Of a stretch of 64,000 bases of DNA, positions 28,207-36,803 are shown one piece after another. Numbering within the stretch: the stretch's first letter is position 1; every line of letters starts with the position of its first letter. Made by a program: the position numbers and the translations under genes. The notes under the pieces are model-generated. The model saw only the letters and a list, made by a program, of their open reading frames with translations. It did no database searches and was not told where the DNA came from. Origin of the DNA: Shewanella acanthi (GTDB lineage Bacteria > Pseudomonadota > Gammaproteobacteria > Enterobacterales > Shewanellaceae); assembly GCF_019457475.1 (NCBI RefSeq), contig NZ_CP080413.1:1364001-1428000 (forward strand), read 5' to 3'.

Positions 28207-28407
28207 GTGGTGTTTATGCTGTTAATATTATCTATTATCTCGGCTTGGTACTTAGGTCTCAGGGCATTTAATGTAGGATTGTCGGTGCGTTATTGGGCGC
28301 TGCAAGGCTTGTTACTTGGACCTTTTGCATTGCCTTTGTTTACCAGTCAAAGCCGCATAGCTCTAAGAAAGATTCGTCAGTTCGATGCCGCCATCGTGCG
28401 CTGCTGA
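28207..28407 (+). CDS. Small hypothetical membrane protein
   Basis: About 66 residues with one clear membrane helix (FMLLILSIISAWYLGLRAF) and a second hydrophobic stretch (YWALQGLLLGPFALPLF), ending in a basic tail. I chose GTG 28207, seven bases behind GAGG; a GTG at 28183 is also in frame, and ATG 28216 is too far from a ribosome site. I do not recognise the family. Two helices around a glycine-rich turn recall small inner-membrane peptides. The gene lies alone between two terminators. Confidence 0.5.
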   Translation: MVFMLLILSIISAWYLGLRAFNVGLSVRYWALQGLLLGPFALPLFTSQSRIALRKIRQFDAAIVRC

Positions 28408-28446
28408 TTGTTTATACGTCTGATTTTTTTAGCTAATAAAAATACT

Positions 28447-28468
28447 AAAGGGAGCTTGGGCTCCCTTT
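28447..28468. terminator. Hairpin between small membrane gene and the peptide gene
   Basis: AAAGGGAGC, loop TTGG, GCTCCCTTT. It lies 40 bp after the plus-strand small gene and 75 bp after the minus-strand peptide gene, so it probably ends both. The T-run is short on either side. Confidence 0.65.
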
Positions 28469-28542
28469 ATGATATGTATTCATATTGTAACGTTATCAAA
28501 TATATTAAAACTTGTTTTAAGCGGTATCCAAATGGATGGGGA

Positions 28543-28659
28543 TTAGTTCCACCATCCCTTTGCAGTAGTCACTTCTAAGTGGTTTAAGCCTTCTGGCAAT
28601 TTCACTTTTTTACGAACAGGCTTTGCTAAACCAAGTGCTTTTTTAATTGAGTTAATCAT
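28543..28659 (-). CDS. 38-residue cationic peptide, unknown function
   Basis: A short gene with the textbook ribosome site AAAGGAG seven bases before ATG 28659. The product has a basic amphipathic first half (MINSIKKALGLAKPVRKKVK, seven Lys/Arg), a middle LPEGLNHLEV and a C-terminus TTAKGWWN. It has no signal peptide and no cysteine. It follows the repeat gene by 29 bp and must share its transcript. The layout recalls a leader plus core peptide or an antimicrobial peptide, but no modifying enzyme or exporter lies nearby, so I do not assign a class. The repeat array upstream also leaves this frame open, so the start depends on the ribosome site. Confidence 0.7.
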   Translation of the reverse strand: MINSIKKALGLAKPVRKKVKLPEGLNHLEVTTAKGWWN

Positions 28660-28688
28660 AGCTGACTCCTTTAAATTCTTTGGCTGGG

Positions 28689-29222
28689 TTAAGCAAAAGT
28701 GGTTTCGGTGAAACGGACGCCAGGAGCAGCAGCTAATTCCATTGGAGTCCAGCGAACGCCAGGAGCAGCGGCTAATTCCATTGGAGTCCAGCGAACGCCA
28801 GGAGCAGCGGCTAATTCCATTGGAGTCCAGCGAACGCCAGGAGCAGCGGCTAATTCCATTGGAGTCCAGCGAACGCCAGGAGCAGCGGCTAATTCCATTG
28901 GAGTCCAGCGAACGCCAGGAGCAGCGGCTAATTCCATTGGAGTCCAGCGAACGCCAGGAGCAGCGGCTAATTCCATTGGAGTCCAGCGAACGCCGGGAGC
29001 TGCGGCTAATTCCATTGGAGTCCAGCGAACGCCGGGAGCTGCGGCTAATTCCATTGGAGTCCAACGAACGCCAGGAGCAGCGGCTAATTCCATTGGAGTC
29101 CAGCGAACGCCAGGTGCTGCAGAAAGTTCGGTCTGGGTTGGATTAAAATTTAATGCAGATACAGCGTTAAAAGCAGTAACAACAGATGCCAATGCGATAA
29201 CTGAAATTAGTCCTTTAATCAT
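28689..29222 (-). CDS. Secreted protein of tandem 13-residue repeats
   Basis: A 177-residue product. Residues 1 to about 24 are a signal peptide (MIKGLISVIALASVVTAFNA), followed by a short spacer. Ten 13-residue units then run from residue 32 to 161, the first ELSAAPGVRWTPM and the rest ELAAAPGVRWTPM, and a degenerate last unit changes WTPM to FTET before the stop. Each unit has one Trp, one Arg, one Glu and two Pro; there are no cysteines. A ribosome-site-like AAGAG lies just before the ATG, and a sigma-54-type promoter about 60 bp upstream. I do not recognise the family. Possible roles are a peptide polyprotein cut at the single arginine, a surface fibre or a matrix protein. Confidence 0.8.
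   Translation of the reverse strand: MIKGLISVIALASVVTAFNAVSALNFNPTQTELSAAPGVRWTPMELAAAPGVRWTPMELAAAPGVRWTPMELAAAPGVRWTPMELAAAPGVRWTPMELAAAPGVRWTPMELAAAPGVRWTPMELAAAPGVRWTPMELAAAPGVRWTPMELAAAPGVRWTPMELAAAPGVRFTETTFA
28701..29129. repeat. Tandem array of 39-bp repeats (11 units) inside the secreted-protein gene
   Basis: The unit, starting ATTGGAGTCCAGCGAACGCC on the plus strand, recurs every 39 bp from 28741 to 29092 (ten starts), with a degraded copy at the low-coordinate end. The first six units are identical at every base. Units seven and eight share GCCGGGAGCTGCGG, unit nine has one change, and the tenth has several. The period is a multiple of three, so copy changes keep the frame, and long open frames appear on both strands. 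Confidence 0.96.
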
Positions 29223-29280
29223 TCTCTTATCTCTCTAGGTTAATTAATAATGTTGGATTTTTGACTACTGACAGATGTAC

Positions 29281-29297
29281 TGCAGATGTTGTGCCAA
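29281..29297 (-). promoter_or_regulatory. Candidate sigma-54 (RpoN) promoter of the repeat gene
   Basis: On the minus strand: TTGGCACAACATCTGCA. It has TGGCAC, four spacer bases after the A, then CTGC against the consensus TTGC, with exactly ten bases between the GG (-24) and GC (-12) pairs. A start site near 29270 would leave a leader of about 48 bases before ATG 29222. Enhancer sites would have to lie within the 3' end of the neighbouring sensor gene. Confidence 0.6.
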
Positions 29298-29333
29298 TGT
29301 TTCCAATAACAGTTAGAGAAATAAGAAAAATGG

Positions 29334-32300
29334 TTAAATTATTTTATTTAGCATGCAATTTTTGGCTATATCAGCTTCTAAGAGAGCTGTGAATTCAGCT
29401 TCATTAATAGCTTTGCTGAAGATATACCCTTGAATTTCTTCGCAATTTAATGCTTTTAAGATGTTTAGCTGTGCCGTTTGTTCGACGCCTTCTCCAACGA
29501 CAGATAATCCCATGTTATGGGCGATGGTGATAATAGAGTCCACCATTTTCAGGTCGCGATCCGATTTATCAATATCGTCCACGAAGGCTTTATCTATTTT
29601 TAGCGTATGTATTGGAAAGCGCTTCAAGTAAGAAAGGGATGAATACCCAGTACCAAAATCATCTAGCGCCAAACTAACTCCCATTTTAGCCAGCTGCTGC
29701 ATCACTGATATCGCCATTTCTGGCTGTTTTATGACGGTGCCTTCGGTAATTTCAAGCTCTAAGTGGGTTGCTGGTAGTTGGGTGAGTCTTAAAATTGACT
29801 CTATACGTTGCTGCAGATCGGGCAGCGCGAATTGACGTGACGATAAATTGACGGCTACGCGTCCACTGAATAATCCTTGCTCTCGCCACTTCTGAGCAGC
29901 AAAACAGGCCTTACGAAGCACAATTTCACCTATTTCGACAATTAAGCCATTTTCTTCTGCAAGTGGAATAAATTCGTTTGGAGGAACCAAACCATGGGTT
30001 GGGTGATTTAATCGCACTAACGCTTCCATACCCGCAATCACCCCACGTTTAAGATCCACTTTGGGTTGATAATAAACTTCAAACAGATCTTCTTTTAACC
30101 CCTCACGGATAAGATTCTCAATTTTTAATTGCTTAATCGCGTGCTGGTTTAGCGATTCTGAATAAAATTGATAGCAGTTACCGCCAGCGGATTTTGCATG
30201 ATACATAGCAATGTCAGCTTTTCTCAGCAGCGCCTGTTCACTCTGCTCATCTTCTGGATAAAGCACAATACCAATACTTAATCCTAAGACTAATTTATCA
30301 CCACCGATTTCAAAGATACCTTTAAATGAATCAATTACTCGAGCCGCTAACACCGCGCTGGCACTAATATCGGAGGTTTTATCTAAGACGATGGCAAATT
30401 CATCACCACCCAGACGATATATATTAGTACTTCGCGGCAAGGCGGATTTGATTCTTGCAGAAACAAGTTTTAGTAATTGGTCGCCAATTTGGTGCCCTAG
30501 TGAGTCGTTAATACGCTTAAAATTGTCTAAGTCCAATACCATTAAGGCATGGGGGATTTCTTTATTAACTAAGTTACTTAGGGTGACATGCAAGTTTGAA
30601 CGATTTGGCAGTCCCGTCAACAGATCGTTGTTGGTTAATTTACGGAGCTCTTCTTCCTGCTGTTTACGGCGAGAAATATCAGAGAACACCCCTACATAGT
30701 GAGAAAGTTCTCCTAATTCATCATAAATAGCGTCGATTGTCAGCTCCATATGGAAATGGCTTTTATCCCCGCGTGAGGCTTCAACCTCATTTGCCCATCG
30801 GCCTTGCTGTTTAAGCATGCTGCGAATTTGATTGGTGAAGGCTTCAGGGTAAAGTTCGAATGTGAGTAAGCTGCCAATAAAATCCGTTTTGTTGCGTAAT
30901 GAGATACGGCAGCAGGCTTCGTTAACTTCTACAAAACGGAAATCGCTATCGAGGATAAACATCCCTTCAGAGATATTTTCAATCGCTCTTTCGAACAATT
31001 TGAGCTGTTCTTCTTTTTGTTTAAATTGACTAATATTTTTAATCGTACCTGTCATACGCAGTGCATTGTCTTTTTCATCTCGTTCTACAATTTTGGCGCG
31101 GTCTAAAATCCACACCCAACTTTCATCTTTGCCTTTTACGCGATAGGCTGCTTCGAAGTGATCTGATTCGCCATAAAAATGTTTGTTGAGTGATTCTCTT
31201 ACGCGTTCTTGATCCATGGGATGAATATTACTGTCTTCATCTGACTTACCAGAGCGTTGGCCATCCCTTGGAAACTCTAATGCGCCCCAAATGTTTGAAC
31301 GAAAAATATTACCTGTTTCAATATCCCAGTCCCACATTTCATCTCCACTCCCCCAAAGGGAGAGCTTTAATCGTTCTTCACTTAATGCAATTTGCCTTTG
31401 TACTTCACGTCTTCTTAAGGCTGATTTTACAATAAAGGAGATAATTAGCAGCGCAATTAGACAATAAACGGCCTTGGCAATATTCGATAACCACCATGGA
31501 GGTGTAATATAGATTTCTAGTGATGTTATAGGGCCTTTCTGCTTTGTAACTGGATTTTCGCCATAGACATTAAATGTATAATGACCCGCAGAGAGGTTTG
31601 TATAGGTGGCAGAAGCAGAGTTTTTTCCCACATTTGCAGGCATCCATTTATCTGATAAACCACTTAGGTTATAAAAGTATTCAATGCCTTTCTGGCTTGA
31701 TGACGGCGAGTTAAATTTTAGTGTAAAAGGGTAGTCAGAGTATTTAAGTGTGATAGCAGTTGATTTAGAAATACTCTTGGTTAAGGTTGTGCCATCAATT
31801 TCTATTGATTTGTTAAAGACGTATAACTCATTAATATTTGTCTTTATGTTGTTTTTTTCTACGCTAGCTAATGCTTTGTTTTTGTTGATTACACTGATGC
31901 CAGAAATACCACCGAAATAGAACTGACCATTCCAATGTATACCGCTTTGAGTGTTATATTCCTCTTGGCTACCATAGTCCGATGACAATGTGTAAAAAAC
32001 ATTGTCATGTCTTAAAATTAGTTCGTTTATCGATGAGGCAATAAAGTCATTCTTGTCAATTGCTATAGAGTACACTGGTTTGTTTGCACTAAATATTTTT
32101 TGAGTAATCATTGACTCTTTATTTGTAGAATATATCCCGGTTCTTGTTCCGAATAAGTATTCTCGTTCAGTTTCACTTACGCTGTAAACTATATCGTCAC
32201 TGAAAATTGTTCGTTCTACACCCTCTTTATTAATCTGCAATAGACCTCCTTGGGTAGCTACTAGTATGCTTCCGTCATTGGTTGTTATCGCTTGAAAAAT

Positions 32301-33578
32301 TGGATGTTTATTTTTTAATGATATTTTTTTTATTTTGTTAGTTGTGTTTATTTCGATGAGATATAAATCGAAGTTAGTTGTGCCAATTAGTGCTGTTTTA
32401 TTGTCTGGGTTTTTAAATAATGTTGTAACAGGTACATTTAATATTAATCTCTTTGACTCATTGTTAGCCTCGAATAATCCCGCATCACCACCATAAAAAA
32501 TTTTATTATTGAATGATGTTATATACTTAGGCCCCGTCATTCCTGTTGGAAATCTTTCAATTAACTCTAACTTTTGATTGTATATGTTTATGAATTCACT
32601 ATCGTCAGATGTAACTAGTCTCTCATTGTCGAGTGCCGTTAATGACCAAATTGTATCTGTGGGTTTAATTAATGATTTTACAATGTTTTGATTCTCACTA
32701 ATCAAAGTGAAACCTACGGCGAGTGATGGGATAATTATATAATTTTTTGTTTTGTATACTATCGACTGATTCGGAGTGTCAATGCTGGAAATCAAATGCC
32801 CTTTATTTTTTTTGTTCAATGAAGGGATGTTAGTTTCGAAAAGTTGACCGTTTTTTAAAGTAAGAAAGTCTGATTTTACACTGTCAGAAATAGACTTGTG
32901 AACAGATAATTTACTATAGTCACCATCATTATTTAAAGAGTATATACCGTCTGTTGATTTTTCGATGTCCGAAGAGCTTGTTAATAAAAGTGATGATGAG
33001 TTGTCATTCTCAATAAGGAAAACTTTTCCATCGTAATTTCTGATTATATATCCAGAATCAACTTTAATAGCTTTTTTTATAAGATTAAAATTTGCATTGT
33101 GCAGCGTATCTGTTTTTTTAAGGTTTTTTTTGTCGATTTCAATGAGTTTATCTTTTGTGCCAATTGTATAAACACTGCCATTTTCACTTATAGACCAAAT
33201 AGCTTCATTGATATTGAGAAGCTTTTCAAAAGTTTCGAGGTCGGAGTTATATATATTTAAGCCATTATCAGTGCCGACTAACAGTTTGCCGTTATCGAAT
33301 AATAAACTTTGGATAAAAGAACTGGAAAGTCCTGAGCGATCACCAGCAAAAAAATGCTTGAATGACTCACCATCGAAGCGGTTAAGACCATTCAAAGTGC
33401 CGATCCAAATGTAACCGTCATCATCCTCGGCTAATGAGGTGACTGTACTTTGGGATAATCCTTCAGGAACACCATAGGATTCGGACTTTAGGGCGATGGG
33501 TAACTCTTGAGCTTTAGAGGCGAATACAACAAGAACACTCGCTATAATGATAATAATTTTTATGAGAGCTTTAGGCAT
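29334..33578 (-). CDS. Membrane sensor with beta-propeller, PAS, GGDEF and EAL domains
   Basis: A very large (1414-residue) cyclic-di-GMP enzyme. Order: signal peptide (1 to about 24), periplasmic two-component-regulator propeller (GVPEGLSQSTVTSLAEDDDG is its first blade) to about 610, a Y_Y_Y domain, a membrane helix at about 698-718, two PAS domains (about 732-849 and 856-969), GGDEF (about 972-1136, motif GGDEF intact) and EAL (about 1156-1403, MEALVRL and DDFGTGYSSL intact). Both synthesis and hydrolysis look possible. I chose ATG 33578, giving a clean signal peptide; 33611 adds 11 residues. The periplasmic part is AT-rich compared with its neighbours. The next gene downstream is the repeat protein. 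Confidence 0.92.
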   Translation of the reverse strand: MPKALIKIIIIIASVLVVFASKAQELPIALKSESYGVPEGLSQSTVTSLAEDDDGYIWIGTLNGLNRFDGESFKHFFAGDRSGLSSSFIQSLLFDNGKLLVGTDNGLNIYNSDLETFEKLLNINEAIWSISENGSVYTIGTKDKLIEIDKKNLKKTDTLHNANFNLIKKAIKVDSGYIIRNYDGKVFLIENDNSSSLLLTSSSDIEKSTDGIYSLNNDGDYSKLSVHKSISDSVKSDFLTLKNGQLFETNIPSLNKKNKGHLISSIDTPNQSIVYKTKNYIIIPSLAVGFTLISENQNIVKSLIKPTDTIWSLTALDNERLVTSDDSEFINIYNQKLELIERFPTGMTGPKYITSFNNKIFYGGDAGLFEANNESKRLILNVPVTTLFKNPDNKTALIGTTNFDLYLIEINTTNKIKKISLKNKHPIFQAITTNDGSILVATQGGLLQINKEGVERTIFSDDIVYSVSETEREYLFGTRTGIYSTNKESMITQKIFSANKPVYSIAIDKNDFIASSINELILRHDNVFYTLSSDYGSQEEYNTQSGIHWNGQFYFGGISGISVINKNKALASVEKNNIKTNINELYVFNKSIEIDGTTLTKSISKSTAITLKYSDYPFTLKFNSPSSSQKGIEYFYNLSGLSDKWMPANVGKNSASATYTNLSAGHYTFNVYGENPVTKQKGPITSLEIYITPPWWLSNIAKAVYCLIALLIISFIVKSALRRREVQRQIALSEERLKLSLWGSGDEMWDWDIETGNIFRSNIWGALEFPRDGQRSGKSDEDSNIHPMDQERVRESLNKHFYGESDHFEAAYRVKGKDESWVWILDRAKIVERDEKDNALRMTGTIKNISQFKQKEEQLKLFERAIENISEGMFILDSDFRFVEVNEACCRISLRNKTDFIGSLLTFELYPEAFTNQIRSMLKQQGRWANEVEASRGDKSHFHMELTIDAIYDELGELSHYVGVFSDISRRKQQEEELRKLTNNDLLTGLPNRSNLHVTLSNLVNKEIPHALMVLDLDNFKRINDSLGHQIGDQLLKLVSARIKSALPRSTNIYRLGGDEFAIVLDKTSDISASAVLAARVIDSFKGIFEIGGDKLVLGLSIGIVLYPEDEQSEQALLRKADIAMYHAKSAGGNCYQFYSESLNQHAIKQLKIENLIREGLKEDLFEVYYQPKVDLKRGVIAGMEALVRLNHPTHGLVPPNEFIPLAEENGLIVEIGEIVLRKACFAAQKWREQGLFSGRVAVNLSSRQFALPDLQQRIESILRLTQLPATHLELEITEGTVIKQPEMAISVMQQLAKMGVSLALDDFGTGYSSLSYLKRFPIHTLKIDKAFVDDIDKSDRDLKMVDSIITIAHNMGLSVVGEGVEQTAQLNILKALNCEEIQGYIFSKAINEAEFTALLEADIAKNCMLNKII

Positions 33579-33843
33579 AGTGTCTTTCTTACTTTTATCC
33601 GTGGATGCCATGAAACAATTATGCTACATCACTTTTCCAGAAAGCGGTGCTTTTGTCAAAATGGATGCTTCTTAACTGTGCAGAATTGTTGATAAATTCG
33701 GTCTTCCTTGATGAAACAGAACTGTATTAACATAAAATGTACAAAATATCACCTTTTTTTGATTGATGTGGCATCAATGACGATAATCCTTTGTGGCAGT
33801 TGTAAAGTACTTAGGTTGAACGATATAGAAAAATATTTCAGGT

Positions 33844-36648
33844 TTAAAAATTGAACTTATCTGTGCTCTGTTTAAAAAGTTTTAAATCTGTGATCATTTT
33901 ATCTGACATTAAAGCCGTTTGTCCCCAATGCTCGGCACCAGTACTGAATAACACGAGGCGATCACAGTGCTTTGTGCGCATTTTTTGCATCATAAATTTA
34001 AGCAAATCGGGTCGAGTGAGCTTCTCTATTTCAGCGACAACTAATTCCCGCTGATTAAATTGATAATCACGATTACCAACACTGGTCCAATAACGTTGGC
34101 TGCGGGTTTTTAAATTCGCATCGTGTTCCATCACTTGATTTATTAGGCCTTGCTTGGTGCTTTCCCATTCGTCATTGGTTATTTGCATGACGGCATAATT
34201 AAAATCGGCAATAAACTCATCTATGGCTTCGAGTAAATGCAGTGGGCCGGTATTGGGTGACTGAATATAAAATATCAGCCCAGGATGACGGTTTAGTGGC
34301 AAATAACCTGTGCCGACCATATAGCCCAATTGTTTTTCGGTGCGCAGTTCGTGGAAGAAGGTGGACGACATAGTGTGATTTAACAAACTGAAAATCGCCA
34401 TTTTTTCAGGGGTGGCGATAGATGACTGATAATATACGATAATCGCACTATCTTGATGGTCGATATTTAGTTCCCGTAATAGGGTTCCTTGTCCAGTCAA
34501 ATTGATTAATTCACGGGTCGACTCAGCACTAGGACTCGATACTAATGAAAGAATATGCTCTAAGCGTTTCCCTAACGCTTGTGCTTCAGAGACTAACCAA
34601 TCCCCATAGACTAGCCCTTCAAGATAAATTTTCTCGTAAAAAGCTCGCACATGATTATGTAAGTCGTTAAGGGTGATTTCTTCCAGCATTTGTGCCATTC
34701 GCGCTGGCTCATAACTCCGCTTTTGTAACGTAGAAGTCAAGCTAGTGAACAGCTGCGAGATAGGTTTGGCTTGCGCCGCATTTCGCCAACTGCGAAGAAG
34801 TTGGGATTTAATCAGTTTAAATCGATCTTCGGTAAAGTTACGCTCACGGGCTTTTTGGATAAGCAGCGCTAATAAGGTTTCTTGATTTCCAGTAAAACCC
34901 GATAAATGCAGTGTGATCCCGCCCTGATGGGGATAAATGTTGTAACTCAATCCGGCAACTTCGGCCTGGTAGGTAGGCTCAGTCAAATAATCAAGTAGCA
35001 TTTCCACATATAAGCGGGTTAGGGCAGCATGTTTGGCTGTTTGGCTAGCTTGCTCTGAATCGAGCGACAAATACATATGTCCTTTGGGGACATTAAATTC
35101 ATCGTCCTTGCGGTGCCAAATCCGGTATCCCTTGGATTCAGCTACGATCACAGGCACGGCAACTTCACTCTTATCGGGGCGAGCTAAACTATCGGCGACA
35201 ATAAAGGGATTAGCCTCGGGTAATTTAAGCTCAGGACGAATATCGCTCACTTGCCAATGGCTTAGTGACTCCTGCGAGATTTTTACCACTTGATAGGGCG
35301 TATGGTACCAACTGGCTTGACGCTCAGTATTTAGCGATGGTGCGACAAGCTGTAAACGCATATTCTGTGGCGTCATCAAACTTAAAAGTTCTAGAGTTTC
35401 ATCAACATTAAGGCCATCCATACGATAATCACCAAAGACCAAGTCTTCGACTTCGTAATGTTGCATGTTAATGCTTAAATGACTGGCCAAGTCGAGGGAT
35501 TTAACCTGTTCTTGATAGCGAAAGGCGAGTTTTAGCAGGTTTGCCCGCTCCAAATAACGCCACTCTTCTAAACCTTGGGTTTTAATCAGCTCGATATATT
35601 CAAAGCAGCATTTTACGATTTCATCGATTTCGGTAAGGCCTTTGTCTGTGAGTTGTAACCCAATGCTGTAATCTTTGAAATTGTAGCCATTGACACCGCC
35701 CCCAGCGGAAAGGCTATTCACCAGACCTTGTTCTTTTAAATAGGAAAAGAGGCTGCCCTTACTCTCGTTGCCAAGAATATGGCTGATGTAGGTCAGGGGT
35801 TTGCTTTTGTAATATTTATCAATCCCAGGAAAACTAAAACTGATACTTAACCGTTTTTGCTCTTTCAGCGGCGTGATATTGACCTGTTTAAGCAATTCAT
35901 TGGCCGAAAACAGGGGAACTTTAGGGTAATTCTTGACTAGGTTTAAATTTGGTATATCGCTGAAAAAATGTGTCGCTAAATGTTGTAAATCATCGAGTGG
36001 GATAGGTGCAACTAAACAGAGTGTCATTAGATTGGCGCTGTAATGGCTCCGATAGAATGAGAGTAACTCGCTGCGCACTTGTGCCTGTTCGCCACCCAAA
36101 GTAACAAGGTTACCTACTGAGAATTTAGAGAAAGGGTGCTTAGGGTTTACCGTTTCTTTAAGCACTTGGTAAACGCGGCGAATATCGTCTTTAAGCTTGA
36201 GGCTAAATTCAGACTCAATCGCTTGGCGCTCCCTATCCACTAAATCAAGATCAAATTTAGGGGCGATAAAAAACTGGCTAAAACGGTCTAAGGATTCTGC
36301 GAAGACATCCGCGTTAATGGTAAAAAAGAAATTGGTATGTTCAGTGCCAGTCCAAGCGTTGTTGCTGCCACCATGTTGATTGATAAAGGCGTGGTATTCG
36401 CCTGAATCGGGGAATTTTTCTGTGCCTAGGAACAGCATATGCTCTAAAAAATGCGCCATGCCGGGTCTATCTTCGGGGTCGTCAAAATGCCCAACCCCGA
36501 CCGCCATTGAGGCTGCGGCTTGGCTAGCATCATAATCTTCAACCAGTAATACACGCAGGGCGTTATCCAGAACAATATAGCGATATTGGCGGAGATCATT
36601 TGGACTTTTGTAAATAGACTGAGAGGCTTGCAAATAAATCTCCGACAA
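33844..36648 (-). CDS. M16 family zinc metallopeptidase (pitrilysin/insulinase-like)
   Basis: A 934-residue peptidase with the inverted zinc motif HFLEH at residues 66-70 and the third ligand, probably E147, in ERQAIESEF. The catalytic N-domain is followed by three more M16 domains, including the late EKQLGYMVGTGY segment used to bind substrate. This is the size of E. coli protease III (Ptr), but there is no signal peptide, so it is likely cytoplasmic, like insulysin. It is divergent from sixA and likely degrades short peptides. Confidence 0.92.
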   Translation of the reverse strand: MSEIYLQASQSIYKSPNDLRQYRYIVLDNALRVLLVEDYDASQAAASMAVGVGHFDDPEDRPGMAHFLEHMLFLGTEKFPDSGEYHAFINQHGGSNNAWTGTEHTNFFFTINADVFAESLDRFSQFFIAPKFDLDLVDRERQAIESEFSLKLKDDIRRVYQVLKETVNPKHPFSKFSVGNLVTLGGEQAQVRSELLSFYRSHYSANLMTLCLVAPIPLDDLQHLATHFFSDIPNLNLVKNYPKVPLFSANELLKQVNITPLKEQKRLSISFSFPGIDKYYKSKPLTYISHILGNESKGSLFSYLKEQGLVNSLSAGGGVNGYNFKDYSIGLQLTDKGLTEIDEIVKCCFEYIELIKTQGLEEWRYLERANLLKLAFRYQEQVKSLDLASHLSINMQHYEVEDLVFGDYRMDGLNVDETLELLSLMTPQNMRLQLVAPSLNTERQASWYHTPYQVVKISQESLSHWQVSDIRPELKLPEANPFIVADSLARPDKSEVAVPVIVAESKGYRIWHRKDDEFNVPKGHMYLSLDSEQASQTAKHAALTRLYVEMLLDYLTEPTYQAEVAGLSYNIYPHQGGITLHLSGFTGNQETLLALLIQKARERNFTEDRFKLIKSQLLRSWRNAAQAKPISQLFTSLTSTLQKRSYEPARMAQMLEEITLNDLHNHVRAFYEKIYLEGLVYGDWLVSEAQALGKRLEHILSLVSSPSAESTRELINLTGQGTLLRELNIDHQDSAIIVYYQSSIATPEKMAIFSLLNHTMSSTFFHELRTEKQLGYMVGTGYLPLNRHPGLIFYIQSPNTGPLHLLEAIDEFIADFNYAVMQITNDEWESTKQGLINQVMEHDANLKTRSQRYWTSVGNRDYQFNQRELVVAEIEKLTRPDLLKFMMQKMRTKHCDRLVLFSTGAEHWGQTALMSDKMITDLKLFKQSTDKFNF

Positions 36649-36803
36649 ACAATGGGGCTTGTTATATATTGATAGTCTTGCCGCTTTTTAGCAAATAACT
36701 CTTACGCTTATCGACTAAAGATTAATGTTTGTATGTTTTGTTGAAAGTGATTTTAGGGCTACAATTGGGTAAAACAAAAACAAGTGTGGGTAGCGAGAGA
36801 AGT

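Noticed and set aside
28741..29130. CRISPR-like array
   Set aside because: The units are contiguous with no unique spacers, lie inside a coding frame and have no cas genes near.
28699..29238. Long open frames on the plus strand, and a second minus-strand frame, through the repeat array
   Set aside because: The 39-bp period leaves several frames open automatically; they have no ribosome site or signal peptide, unlike the minus-strand frame beginning at 29222.
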